Source: Welwitschia mirabilis (Eukaryota > Gnetophyta > Gnetopsida > Welwitschiales). From it: DNA of 64,000 nt. A model generated the notes under the pieces. It made no database searches and had not been told where the DNA came from. It saw nothing but the letters and a program-made list of their open reading frames with translations. The translations under genes and the position numbers were made by a program. Below are positions 1 to 11,520 of the stretch, piece after piece. Where the stretch lies: the NCBI GenBank assembly GCA_051453625.1, contig JBOZIK010000001.1, positions 151,882,474-151,946,473 on the forward strand. Reading direction: 5' to 3'. Position 1 is the first letter of the stretch, and each line of letters begins with the position of its first letter.

Positions 1-744
1 ATTTATCTTAGAAATGACTAGGAGTTCTTACTTTGTCCTATCATTAAGTGTAGGGAGATCAATTGAACATCATATTTGGTTGACTGGTATAGGTCGGTTG
101 ACCATTTTTATACTCCGTCGTCTGGTTCCTTAAAAAGTTTTATATCAATACAGCAATAGCATAATAAAAGATAGTTATCTAATTTGTCATCTAATTTACT
201 CTTTTTATGTTTTCTATGGATTCTTATTCTTTAATATTATGATGTGTTATTTTCTCTTATCTTTGTATGGACTTTTTTCATTTGAAAATCATCATCTCAT
301 TTGACATATTTATTTTATTCATAATGCAATTTAGTCATTTTTTATATAATTCTTGCATTCATTTGGTATATCTTAGCTAATAGTATAAATTTATTTTTGG
401 TTATTTTGAAAATATTGAAACTGTTACCTCAATTAAAAATGAGCCAAAATATTTGTGTCAACAAAATTAATGAGTGTTTTCTAATTACATTTGGCNNNNN
501 NNNNNNNTATTATTATGTTTTCTCAAATTATGCATAGTAAAATTTGTATCATTCAAGTGCACAAAATTTTGTCTATTTAATATGCCTAAATGTGTATCAA
601 ATTTTTGGCTTATCATTTTTTTATTTAGTATCAAGATAGGGGGAGAAAAATCCTTGATACTTCTAGCCATATATCTAAGTTTTATATTTATTTACCATTA
701 ATGTCAAATGAGGAGAGATTATGTAGTGTGCTTTCAAAAGTTTT
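1..744 (+). repeat. Copia 3' non-coding tail, copy 1
   Basis: This stretch aligns by eye with 1385-2060. Both copies share the opening with a 'ttgactggtata' core, the 'gtctggttcct/cacctggtttac' segment, and the later part ending near 'gatgtagt'. In the second copy this segment lies between copia RNase H and the LTR, so it is the 3' untranslated part of a copia element. No coding potential is seen. A 12-N gap lies at 496-507. Its position in front of RT sequence means that a tail has been duplicated or that two element ends have been joined. Confidence 0.6.
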
Positions 745-1384
745 TTTAAGATGTTGGGCCTTCAAAGTNNNNNNNNNNNNNNNNNNNNNNNNNNNNNNNN
801 NNNNNNNNNNNNNNNNNNNNNNNNNNNNNNNNNNNNNNNNNNNNNNNNNNNNNNNNNNNNNNNNNNNNTAAAAAAGATAATAAGATACATAAAAGGAACA
901 TGTGATTATGATTTATGGTATCCAAATGAAACATCTTTTGATCTTATAGGATTTAGTGATGCTGATTGGGAAGAATGAAAATATGATTAAAAAAGCACAG
1001 GTGGAAATTGTTTTCTTCTAGGTTCATGTCTAGTTGGTTGGACAAGTAAGAAATAAAATTCTTTTTATCTTTCCACTACATAAGCTAAATATATTACTAC
1101 AAAAAGTTGTTACACTCACCTATTATGGATAAAAGAAATGTTAAGAGATTTTGAAATATCTTTTCAATAAGTTCCTATTTTTTGCAATTATACTAGTACT
1201 ATTAATATTTCTAAGAATTAAATACAACATTCAAGAATGAAGCATATTAAACTTAGATACCACTTTCTTTGTGATTAGGTAGAAAAAGATCATATATCTA
1301 TGAACTTTGTTTCTACAGAATAATAGTTAGTAGATATTTTTACTAAACCCCTGAATTTTGATACTTCATTTGAGATATGAAATG
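745..1384 (+). pseudogene. Ty1/copia RT C-terminus and RNase H remnant
   Basis: Polymerase fragment of a copia retrotransposon. Just before the gap a short piece reads MLGLQ, matching the copia RT motif (M-x-E-L-x-F-x-L-G-L-Q). After the gap the frame reads KKIIRYIKGT, DLWYPNETSFDLIGFSDADW and then, across stops, a KSTGG, LGS, LVGWTSKK, LSTT, LLWIKE and VDIFTKPL series. This is the standard order of the copia RNase H domain. At least five in-frame stops make it non-functional. The domain order and the KGT-DYxLWYP signature fit the SIRE/Maximus-type copia seen elsewhere in the window on the minus strand. The upstream pol, integrase and gag are absent. Confidence 0.85.
769..868. other. Assembly gap, 100 N
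   Basis: Run of exactly 100 N, which usually marks a gap of unknown size. It falls inside the copia RT remnant, so the true amount of missing pol is unknown. Confidence 0.95.
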
Positions 1385-2283
1385 AGGGTTCTTTCAGCAT
1401 CCTATTATTAAGCACAGGAAGGTCGATCGAATATCAAATTCAATTGACTGGTATAAGACGATCGACCAGTCTAATATTTAGTCACCTGGTTTACTGAAAA
1501 GTTTTGTAGAAGTAGTAGCAATAGAATAAAAGCCATCTGTAAATTGCCTATTATCTAATAAAATTATTTTTATCTTATTCTTGTATGAAAAATTTTGCAT
1601 TTGAAAATTATTATTTTTTATGACATACTTTACTGAATTCAAAATGCAATGAAATTATTTTCTTTTACTCAATCCTTACTTTATTATGATATTTTTGAAA
1701 TATAATATATTTGGATCAGAATAAAATAATTGCCTAATTATTGAGTGTACTTCTGATCATATTATATGTTATCATTTGGTATTAATCTATGTTCTTAAAA
1801 GATATTATTTTAGTATGTAATTCATAAGTGTTACTTGGATTATCACTCTTGGTAAAATTATTTGCATATTTTAAACATGCCTCATTTAAAAGCACAACTT
1901 GTCTATTCCAAATACTTTCAAAATTTTGGCTTATTATCATTCATCATTTGATATCAACATATGGGGAGAACATATTTAAAAAGTACCTAAATATGATTAT
2001 TATTTGCCATTGATGTCAAAGGGGAAGAGAAGATGTAGTTCTTTTAATTCAATATTAAATTTAATATGCTTTTTTTGTAATTTTTGAAGATTTTATACTA
2101 TTTAGTCAAAGGGGAAGAAAAGATTACCTATCTTACCTTTTGCTTACATACGTATATGTTTTGATGTAAGGGGAAGCTTTTTGACTTTTTAATGTGTCCT
2201 TAAAAATGTTTAATAAATGAGTCTAAACTATTTAAATATTTGAAATCACTAAATTATTTACCATCAATGTCAAAGGAGGAGAT
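1385..2283 (+). repeat. Copia 3' non-coding tail, copy 2, ending in polypurine tract
   Basis: Lies between the RNase H remnant and the LTR, as expected for the 3' untranslated region of a copia element. It repeats the first 740 bases of the window. It ends with 'gtcaaaggaggagat', a polypurine tract directly before the LTR start, where plus-strand DNA synthesis would be primed. Several 'gtcaaaggggaag' copies (near 2017, 2106 and 2165) resemble repeated polypurine-like motifs. Confidence 0.65.
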
Positions 2284-3494
2284 TGTTAAATTATATTTGC
2301 CAATTGATGTCAAACTAATATCTCTTGTGTAGTACAATATGTTATATATTGTGTGCATATGAGATTAAGTTTTTGTAGGTAAAAGAATTAGATCAAAAAT
2401 ACACTAGAAACCTACTGAGATATGTTAACCTCTAGTGAGGATCAACCAGATCCTAAAGGGATCAACTGCACCTGAAGCTATCACAAGAAAAAAGGACTAA
2501 ACCAAAAGGATTTGACCAAAGTTTTCATGCAGTCATTTAGATTTAAGGAACTAATAAGCAATAGTTCTAGACTGAGAGAAAAGGGATCGACCGAATTCTC
2601 ATGGGTTGACTGGACCTGAGAAGCTAACAGATCATAGATCTAGACTGAGAGGAAAGGGGTTGACCGAGCCCAGAATAGGGTCAATCGAGCTCTCATGGGA
2701 TTGATCAGATTTTTGTGGGATTGATCAGATGGCATGAAAAAGTAAAATTTCTAAACATTATATATTAGTTACTTAGCCATTTTTTAGCTATTTATAGTTT
2801 TCGGAGATGCAATTCATTTGTAATAAACCCTAGTATCCCTCCATTATAAAAAGCTCTGCTATTATTAACCTAAAGATCTTTTTTTGGCACTATTCTTATT
2901 TGGCATAATCATTGTGGATCTGAAAGATCAAACTATACTTTCATTAAAGTATTATTATATTTCTTTACTTTGGGAGATCAATCATTAGCATAAGAGCTTT
3001 ATTTAAATCAGATCTAAAAGCTTTATCATTATGATCTATTAAAGAAGAACTCTATTCATTATACTACTATGAAATGTGTGATATCTAAGTAATTAAGACT
3101 TCATTACATCACATCCATTACTTTTAGAGGTTAATACTTAGAAGGTTAAGACTTAGCCTATAAAAAGTATACTTGTAAGAGTTATAGGTAAATATAGTCA
3201 AACCTATGAAGTAATAAAGATCTAAGATCAAGCTTGGAAAGAAGATGATTGTCGAGAGTGGAGTAAGGGAGTTCCTAAACCACTATAAATCTAGCGTGCA
3301 TCAAATTGTATAGTTTATGCTTTTCTGTTTTCTTGATTCTTTACTTGTAGTTTTCCATTATTTCATGCACATTCTTGATTTCACTATTGTCTTATGTAAA
3401 CTATGATTAAATAGTTTTAATTTTATTTTTGTCATAAGTTTTTTGAAAGAACCTATTCACCTCCCCTCTTTCCTCAGGGTTTTTGATCCTATCA
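2284..3494 (+). mobile_element. Copia LTR (+ strand)
   Basis: Begins TGTTAAAT directly after a polypurine tract and ends ...TATCA after 'cctcagggtttttgat'. Its length of about 1.2 kb matches the two LTRs of copia B, and the interior matches their reverse complement, for example 'cctaaaccactataaat' near 3276. U3 contains several G/C-richer copies of a 'gatcgaccga/ggttgactgg' motif between about 2430 and 2740; the same motif recurs in the minus-strand LTRs near 9190, 19240 and 25980. No primer-binding site follows, so this is the 3' LTR of the element that owns the upstream pol remnant. Confidence 0.75.
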
Positions 3495-4815
3495 AGAACT
3501 AGTCTTGCTATATAACTCATACTTACATCTTTTTCCAAGAAAACTAGTAACTAAGTAAAAAGAATCCTTCTTAATTAAAAAGGTTTTACCACATGGAGTT
3601 ATTCTCATTTAAAATCTAAAAAATAATTAACTACTTACAATCAATGAACATCATCTAAACATTATCACTCATTCTATCATCCTTTTGAACCTTGTCATCT
3701 ACTAAATCCATTATCAAATCATTCCATCAAATACTCCAAACCATCAATCCATGAGTTTTGATATCGATAATAAGAAATTTTGATATCATCTAGGTAATGA
3801 TTAATATCAAGTTTATTTATGGGTTTTTAATGGAAATATTTCTTATTCCAAGTAGGTTAGTTAAGAATGCATTCACTTCAGGTCTTTAGTTTTAGTAAGA
3901 CTTAGTTAAAAAGATGGAATTTACCTTTACATGTTGTCTTTAAGTAAAAATCCTTTAATGGAAACAAGATTTATCTTGACAAAGCTAATGAGCCAATAAC
4001 CTTTTAAAAGTATACAAAAATAACTATGTGAAGATGAAGAAAAGAAAATTATATATCTCTTTCTCAAAATCACATAACACTAATCATATAGTTGGTCTTA
4101 GTTAACTACATCGAGGGTATGGATGCATGCGAGTAATGTAGCTCTAATAATCTAATTATAACATGTTCAGTTAAATCAGGGCTATAAATACTTGCTAGCA
4201 ATGTAGCATTGATTTCTATATAATACAACATGCCAATTATGTTGGTAGAAAATGCTATAACACTAAATGCTCAATGTGTTTTAAAGAAATAATACTAAGG
4301 ATATATGTAAAGGTAGAAATGGAAAATAAAGAAACAAAAATATGGGAATTGAAGGCTTTATGTAAATTGCTATATCTTAACTTTCATACTTAGGGTTTGC
4401 ATTAATTCTTTATATTTTTATAGGTTATTTGGTTAAAGCTTAACTTGGTTGATAATGTGGTCCACTAAAAAATATGAAAAGTAATAAAGGGATGATAACT
4501 TAAGATAGTTCAGTCATTTATTCATTGATTTTTGGTTTCACTTAATTCATGTATTTTCCATCTCATTTATCTTACATCACTTCACTATGTTATACTTCAT
4601 ATCATTTCTTTGAGAAATAACGTCTAAGGCATAAATTTTTTGGATAGTTTTTCCACTTAGCACATGTTTGATTGTAAATAACTTATCTTTTTCCTTAGCT
4701 TAATTTACATCATTTTCAATAAAATAAATCTTCATGATCTATCTACACCTATGTTCTTAAATAACTTAACATTTCATCATAAACTTTGAGGACAAAGTCA
4801 AGTTTTGATTAGAGG
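3495..4815. other. Unassigned AT-rich sequence
   Basis: No convincing coding region. Near 4772-4815 a short frame resembles the 'LRTxxFxEG' ending seen after the pol of some plant gypsy elements, followed by a purine-rich 'gattagaggg'. This could be the very end of a gypsy element before the LTR-like module that follows, but the evidence is weak. Imperfect duplicated phrases such as 'gtaatgtagc' occur around 4130-4210. Confidence 0.35.
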
Positions 4816-5771
4816 GTGTGGCATCTTAATTTTTACTAATTTTTTTAACTAAAATTTATCACTTTTATGTCTTAATCACATAAAACTAATCATAAATTTT
4901 TTTAAGTTATATCATTTACACACTTAACACACTTTTGAGAAGCACATTTTCCATGTTTAACTATTTTGTCATTGATTTTTTGCTAAGGCATTAGCAAAAG
5001 ACTAGTTAGGTGGTATGTTAACATATACAAATTAATGTTTATATCAAGTGCTTAAGGCTAATTTATCATAAATGAAGACATTAATTTATTTTTTTAATCA
5101 TAAAATTTGTCTTCCATTATTTTTAAAATAAAATTAAATGTTATGTTTCTCTTCATATTAAATTACAGAAATTTAGTCATTTTTGGAACATCTTCTAGGA
5201 GATGGTCACAATTCTACACAAAATCACAGTGGAAATGGAGATATGAGGTGGCGACACATAGCAAAATCATTTAAAGAAATGTGGCAAAGGCATGAGAAGG
5301 TGGCATTAGAGCTACATAATGATCTCCATCAAATGCAATAAGACAACCTCCATCAAATGCTAAGTGATAAAGATTTTACCTAATGCTAAAGAACAAAATT
5401 TGATCTACCTAATGCTATAAAATAAAATATTATCTAACTAATATTAAATGATAAAGGTTCTACCCAATTCTATAAGCCAAGAATGTAACCACATCTCATC
5501 CTCATCTCTCCCTATAAAAGGGCCTTGGAATCTTCATTGTATTCATCTTTGCCTTTGAGAAATTTGAGAGTTTGGAGCATTGACTTATAATGGATTTGTA
5601 AGTTACTCTTTGGTGGAGTGAGCTAGTCTTTGAGGATTACTTAGAAGTTCTTCCTACTTTCTTTTTTTTTTTTGTTGTAAAGTTTTTTTTCTATAATAGA
5701 AAAGTTGTTTTTCTTTTATCTTGATTCATAAATAATATCATAATTAGGATGCTTAGTTAATTTCTTTAACT
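4816..5771 (+). repeat. LTR-like module with TATA box
   Basis: Starts TGTGGCATC after a purine-rich stretch. It contains degenerate short repeats of 'acctaatgctaaa' and 'ccatcaaatgc' (about 5320-5470), then a clear TATA box in 'ccctataaaaggg' (5513-5519), then a transcribed-looking pyrimidine-rich leader. This organisation is typical of a gypsy LTR U3-R-U5. The right boundary is set only by where the R family becomes recognisable in its other copies, so it is uncertain. Confidence 0.4.
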
Positions 5772-7371
5772 AATAATTTTAATTTAGTTGTGTGAACTTC
5801 TCTTTATCACTTATTCTTTAGTTTGATAGATCTTAAGTACTTTAGGAGTTCTTATTTTCTATTATTATTTAAACTTAAGATTAGTTGAAATTTACCATTT
5901 ATCATATGATGAACAAGATTATGCCATATGAATTGAACTAAAAGAACTTGATTATTTTTATTGTTTTATAGAAGATACATTAGATAACTTGGGATTGAAG
6001 GATTGCATAGCATTTATTGGTAATACCTTGAAGTTAGTTTCCTTCCTTCTTTTTTAAGACAAATTCAAACTCTAAGATTTATTTCATCTCTTCTTCTCTC
6101 TTCTTTCCTTTTTGTAACTTACATAAAGATTAAAGTTAGTGTAATTCTATCCAATACCTAATGTTATCCTAAGGAAGAATGATAACTAAGTTTCTAACTT
6201 AGTTTGAAATTCAAAACATTATACTATGAAGTTAATTAAGAAGAATCAATAAAAAATAAATACCTAAGTCTTTTTAAATCCCATAGTATGTAACCTTAAA
6301 CTCTCAAATCATTATTTGCTTTGATTTCTAGGAGTAAATCCTTTTTAAGTGGTGGAGTATATTATAATCCACATTTTGTAATCTATAAATAATAGCCATA
6401 CTAACATAATTATTAGATTCTCTAAATTATATAATACATTTTGATATCAATTTTAATGAAAATCATTTTTTTAAAGTGATAATTAATGTGTATCCTTATA
6501 ATTAAAATGTATTGAATTTCCTATGTCAAAAATTTAGTTAGTTTATAGATACTTATAAGATCACTTAATTAATTAATCTTAGTTTTAGGTAATTTTATTA
6601 TTTTAAATACTAATGATTATTATAAGAATTATAATACTAAACAAACGTATTTATAATTTGGCAAGTCATTTGCATGGTTAAATAGTTAAATCAAAAAATT
6701 TATATGAAGGTGTAAAATAATAATAAAATATTTATAAAAATGGCATGTGACATATTTATTTTAATTATTTATCTATGTGCTTTATTCAAATCTAAAAAGA
6801 AACTAAAATTACTTAGTCAAAGTGAAAGAATAATAGTGAGTAAAACATAAGAGTACTATGTTTAACTATGATATTTTTTTGCATTCAATTATGAAATTCT
6901 TTTACATTCCATTATGATATTTTTTTAACATTCGATTATGACATTTCTTTCTTGTAATTTGTGTTGTTGATGTGATGGATCATGAAGGGTATAAACATAT
7001 GAATAAGAACATGCACTCTTATACATAAGCCAAAAGGGATAAATGAGTAGAATTTATTCTATCATGACTTTTATCTTTATCGCTATTTGTGGAAGTACTT
7101 TATATATAAAATGTTATTTCTCTTATTGTATCACATGGAAATTTCGAAATTATGAATTTGTTCTTTCAATGATCAATCATGAGCTTATAAAGAATTAAAA
7201 AGAAACTAGCATGAGAAAATGATGCATGTAACTAATCTTGTTAATTAAAGCAAAATAATTACTTATCCAAATTAGGTGCATGATTATAACTAAGATTTCT
7301 TTTGTCGTTTATACATTACTTTTACATCTTACAAAGCTCTCACAATGTCTCATTAATTAGTCTTATTAATG

Positions 7372-7550
7372 TCACTTTTACACAAAGTCCATTAACTTGT
7401 TATTAATCAATTATATCATTGTTATTTACATGTCCATATCACTTTTACATAAAGTCTATCCAACTTGTCATAAATCAATCTTGTCATTGTTATTCACATG
7501 TCCATATCACTTTTACATAAAGTCCATCTAACGTGTTATTAATCAATATT
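7372..7550 (+). repeat. Tandem repeat, about 68 bp x 2.7, in R copy 1
   Basis: Units begin 'tcacttttacataaagt' at 7372, 7439 and 7507 and share the body 'ccatctaacttgttattaa' followed by 'tcattgttattcacatg'. They sit about 100 bases upstream of the TATA-like site, where promoter-proximal repeats of LTRs often lie. The equivalent array is present in R copies 2 and 3. Confidence 0.75.
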
Positions 7551-7752
7551 ATAAAGTAAAAAAAAAAAAATTTAATATTAGAGCAAAATGATGTGGGTGG
7601 TCTTGATCTAATTATATCAAGGATCTTTGGTACATCATTTATCTGTAAATAGAGCCCTCTTCATTATTCTCAAGCTAGTATTCATCAAGCAAGTTTATGG
7701 TACTAGAATTTTTTCTCAATTTTTCATCCTCTTAAGTATGGAGTTGAAGCTT

Positions 7753-8369
7753 TAATAGTTGTCCAACTTGTAACATTTGACATATGATTTGAAGTGTTTT
7801 TTTCAGATACATTTTATAAGTTTAATGCTTAAATTAATAACTTTTAATATCAGGAATCAAAGATGAATAATTAATCATAATTTGAATTAAAATTAAGTAA
7901 TTATGGATCATTTGAGAAAGTACTAGTGAATGAAGTAAGCAGATTCAACTTACCACTAGAAGATAAAGCACTAAAAGATAAAGCATTAAGGGATAAGATC
8001 CTTGAGAAGACATCTATACTCCACATACCACTAGATTTTAAGAAGTTTAGATGTAAGATGTGTGAGAGAAGAAAATGATTACTTACTATATTTTACCTAC
8101 CACTAAATTCCAAGAAGTACAAGTGGTAGTAACCATCATATAATCATTACATCTATTACTATATTTATATTATAGCCATTCACCTACCACTAAATGATAA
8201 ACTTGGCAAATGTTAAAGGATCAAGTTTTGTTTTTTAACTATAATTATAATGTAATCATTCTAGTCTATTCTTTATCTAAATTAGTCCACCATTTAAACC
8301 TATATAAACCATCTTAGTTCTCCCACTTCTCCATCTCTCGTTCGGTCATAAAAGTGCTTGTAACATTGG
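7753..8369 (+). repeat. 617-bp segment present in R1 and R3, absent from R2
   Basis: Starts just after 'gttgaagctt' and ends just before 'attggagctt'. R2 has a single 'ttcgagctt' at this point (about 14820). The segment carries degenerate 'taccactag' repeats and its own TATA-like 'tatataaa' (8301-8308), so it may be a solo LTR inserted in the ancestor of R1/R3. Deletion from R2 between the short direct repeats is equally possible. Confidence 0.5.
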
Positions 8370-8605
8370 AGCTTGGAGCTCAGAGCTTGAAAACATAGAT
8401 GTAGAATCTTAAACATTATTTTTTCATCAATACTATTCAAAGATCATTAATCTTTTTTTTCCTCAAGTAGGTTCTTCTTACTTAAGAACTTTATCTTCAT
8501 TTCTTGCATTAGGCCTTTGCATATGGTTGTAATATCAATGTAGTATTTATATTTTTTCCTCACATTGACTAATAGTAAGATAAAAGAGAATTTGAGAGAT
8601 TTCTT

Positions 8606-9751
8606 TTTTGGATCTAGAAACTATGATGAGGGGGGATGGAGGTAAATAGGATTTATTCATATGAAATAATAAAAATAACCTATAAGAAGAATAACTGAAA
8701 ATAGAAAATACCAAAGGAGATTGATAGACACATGATTTATAGTGGTTTAGGAAAATTCACTTCTCCACTCTCAGTAATTAGCTTCTATCCAAGATTGATA
8801 TAGATGCTTATTGCTTACTTTCTAGGTTTCTTAGATTTACTTGTAACCTTTTGCAATTGGACTTTTTAAAGGCTCAGTCTCAACCTTTAGAGAAAATTCT
8901 TTTTAGTATCAATAGTATGTCATAATGCATAGGTTTCACTAGATCTGAAGTATAATAATGATAGTACTATACTATTTAAAAATGATATTATGAATTAAAG
9001 TACAAACTAATTAATCCAAGAACTAATAATGAGAAGATGCTTGTTTGATTTTTTTGTCTGGTGTTAGAGGTGTAATGATATTGATGGCTAAGGATTATAT
9101 AAGAGATAGATTTTAGGGTTTTAAAAGTAGATCTAATACTCCAATAGATATAAAATAGAAAGGAAATGGCTAAAAAAATTATCATGTCCATCATGACTAG
9201 TTGATCCCTTAAAATGTCTAGTCGATACTATTAAGTGCCATCACTAAAGTTAGTTAACTTAATATTTTTCTAGTCGACCTAAGTTCTTCATGTTTCTATA
9301 TCCAGTTGATCCCATTAGGGATTGAGTCAATCACATAAGTTTAGATCTAGTCGACCCCATTTCAAGAATAGTGAAAAACATCTTTAGCCTATGTTTGGTT
9401 AATCCCTTAGGAATCTAGTTGACTCCTTAATAACAAAAGATTAAAAACATTTTTATTCTAGGTCCAGTTGATTCCATAGAAATATGGTCAATCCCTTGAT
9501 GGCAAGAAGTTAAAAACATTTTTAATCTAGTTCTAGTCAATCCCTCAGAAATACAATTGATTTCTCAGTAATCTAGTATCGACAGTTGACTCCTTTAAGG
9601 AACTATAACTTATTAGGTTTAAGCATGACTAGTGAGAAATGTTAATTGATTTTAACGTGAAAGAATTAATATTTTCTACAAGGAATGGAATACATTTTCC
9701 TATACCAAAAAAGGTTAGTTTAACATCAACTTGACATATTATAACTTAATA
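8606..9751 (-). mobile_element. Copia A 3' LTR (minus strand)
   Basis: Same family as the LTRs at 2284-3494, 18596-19835 and 25331-26533, read on the minus strand. The outer edge (8606) is at the same R position as copia B's outer edge. The inner edge is marked by 'aacttaata' followed by the complement of a polypurine tract, then 'ttgacactgatggtaa', the complement of the 'accatcaatgtcaa' seen before the LTR at 2284. The U3 part (about 9190-9600) has many 'agtcgacc/agttgatccc' repeats. Confidence 0.75.
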
Positions 9752-11520
9752 ATCTTTCCGTTTGACACTGATGGTAAACTATACTTATTGAAAATATTAA
9801 TTTGAAAACTCCCCCTTATAAAATTCCTATTAGATTTATAAAAAACTATTGACCATATTTATCCAAATCAAGCATTCATAATGGTTTTCCAATAAAAGCC
9901 ATATATATATTAAAAATATTAAAATCATAATTCATAAGAAATATAATATGCATTAATACATAAGAGAAATGATACCAAATGCATTTCTATTAATTTTTTT
10001 TAAGTATTACAACTAAAAGATTCTCATGAATAAACACTTAATAATAACAGATGATAATAACTAATTTTATAACAATAATAATAATAACTATTTCTCGCCT
10101 TTTTAACATTAATAATAAAAAAGAGAAAAATGAAAGTAAAAAAAAATAGATTAGAACAATAAAAAATAGTGGACATAATAATAATTTAATTTCATTCTTT
10201 TTCTTCCTACTCATTAGATTATTCTTTAAAATTTGGGTCTTCTTCTTCTTCTTCTTCTTCAATCTCCTTTTAAGTAGAGCTACTGCCTTTCTTGAAAGTA
10301 TCTACAATCTTGTAACCTATTGTAATAAGAGCCTATTTCATGTGATCAGCATGAGAGTCTAGCCTTTTGAGGTACAAAGCATTTATTTAAGGGAGGGATA
10401 TTTCAGAGAAGGAGACTTAGAATATTTCTTCGATCTAAAGAAAATATGCATGCAAGACAAAGTGGCACATCTAATTAAAGACATAAGAGTTAAAGTTTCA
10501 AGTTTGAGGTGAATTTGGACTCTAAAATAATGATAGATATTATGATCAAAATAGAGTAAGGAAGAGTTCTAGTTTTATGATAATCTAAGTAAGAGACCAT
10601 ATTTTTAAGAATAATGATAGGAGCATTAATGAAATAACCAGTTACCATTAAGTACAACAAATGGACATGATAATTAGAGGTATTATCATGATGATCTACA
10701 AGAGGTAAAAATTTATAAGTAAAAACTAAATGAATAAATAGTATTTTGGGATAATATGGGAGGTGGAAAGTGTGGTTTTTCACCAAATGAGTTTTTCACA
10801 GAGTTCCCTGGTGATCTTTGCATTATTCTCCATGAGTCAAAATGCCTCATAATCTCCTCTAGGGATATTTGTAAGGAATGCTATTAGGTCTATGGTAAGT
10901 CAAATCATTTTCACCAAAATAAAGGTTGTAAGGATGAAGGAATCCACAACAAAATAATCATTATAATATAACATATTGGTAAGAAAAGAGTAGGCTAATC
11001 CAAAAACCTTAAGAAAGTAAAAAATATTAAGTTCATTTACTAGTCTTATCACATCCCTTAACTCTCTGAGTTTCCCTCAAATAATTAGCCTCTCTTGATA
11101 GACAGGCTTCTTTTTAAACTTCTCACTAAATTTGTTTAGGGCCTCATTTGATATTCTAGAGTAAAAATACCCTGAATCTTTACTAACTAATGCCTTTTGA
11201 TGAGCTATTCTAGAGGGAACCTCTATCATTTCATAGCAAATCTAACTTGCTAAAGACTAAAAAAAAAAAAGAGGAAGAAGATAGCTATATTAGAGATAGA
11301 TAGGTAAACAAGTATGAGTGAGGAAGGTAGGGCTTCATAAGAATTTTATAAAAAAGGGAAAAATAGTTAGATTTGAGAAAGAATTAGATCCACTAGAAAG
11401 ATAACCCTAGTCACTAGTCTTTTCTAGACTAAGATCTGAATATAGTCAACTGCCCTACTTCAAGTTAGAAGATGAAGAGATAACCTTCTATTTGCAAGAA
11501 GTCTAAAAAAGTTGTCAAAT
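9752..11520 (-). pseudogene. Copia A region 3' of pol with accessory transposon-protein fragment
   Basis: Minus-strand sequence between the pol end and the 3' LTR. Most is non-coding and AT-rich. At 10490-10786 an open minus-strand frame of 98 codons reads like the plant 'putative transposon protein' (Transposase_32-type) domain. It has a LPLVDHHDN stretch, then HLLYLMVTGYFINAPIIIL, then TRTLPYSILI. That family usually has a conserved His-x-Asp region, a 'YxxxGxxINxPxxI' helix and a 'LPYG' turn, and accessory ORFs with it are known in plant LTR elements. Near 10200-10262 a Lys-rich run from a (CTT)n tract precedes it on the + strand. Copia B lacks this part, so its own 3' tail is only about 0.8 kb. 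The domain call is from pattern recognition. Confidence 0.5.

Larger units (their letters stand above)
5772..8605 (+). repeat. Repeat family R, copy 1
   Basis: Matches 12868-15046 (copy 2) and, from about 7030, 16996-18595 (copy 3), with shared landmarks in the same order. These include 'taatttagttgtgtgaa', the 68-bp tandem repeats, a 'taaatagagccct' TATA-like site (7644-7651) and the 'ggttcttctt' block. No protein is readable. The TATA site preceded by tandem repeats suggests a long LTR or a non-autonomous LTR element. The copy is interrupted at its right end by copia A. The family is not one I can name. Confidence 0.65.

Noticed and set aside
7372-7550. Regularly spaced repeats considered as a CRISPR-like array
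   Set aside because: Units are contiguous, with no unique spacers, diverged, and lie in a plant retroelement-like repeat.
10038-10262. Lys-rich minus-strand frame as a nuclear protein
   Set aside because: It is the reading of a (CTT)n microsatellite and AT-rich DNA in the copia tail, and its counterpart in copia B does not keep it.
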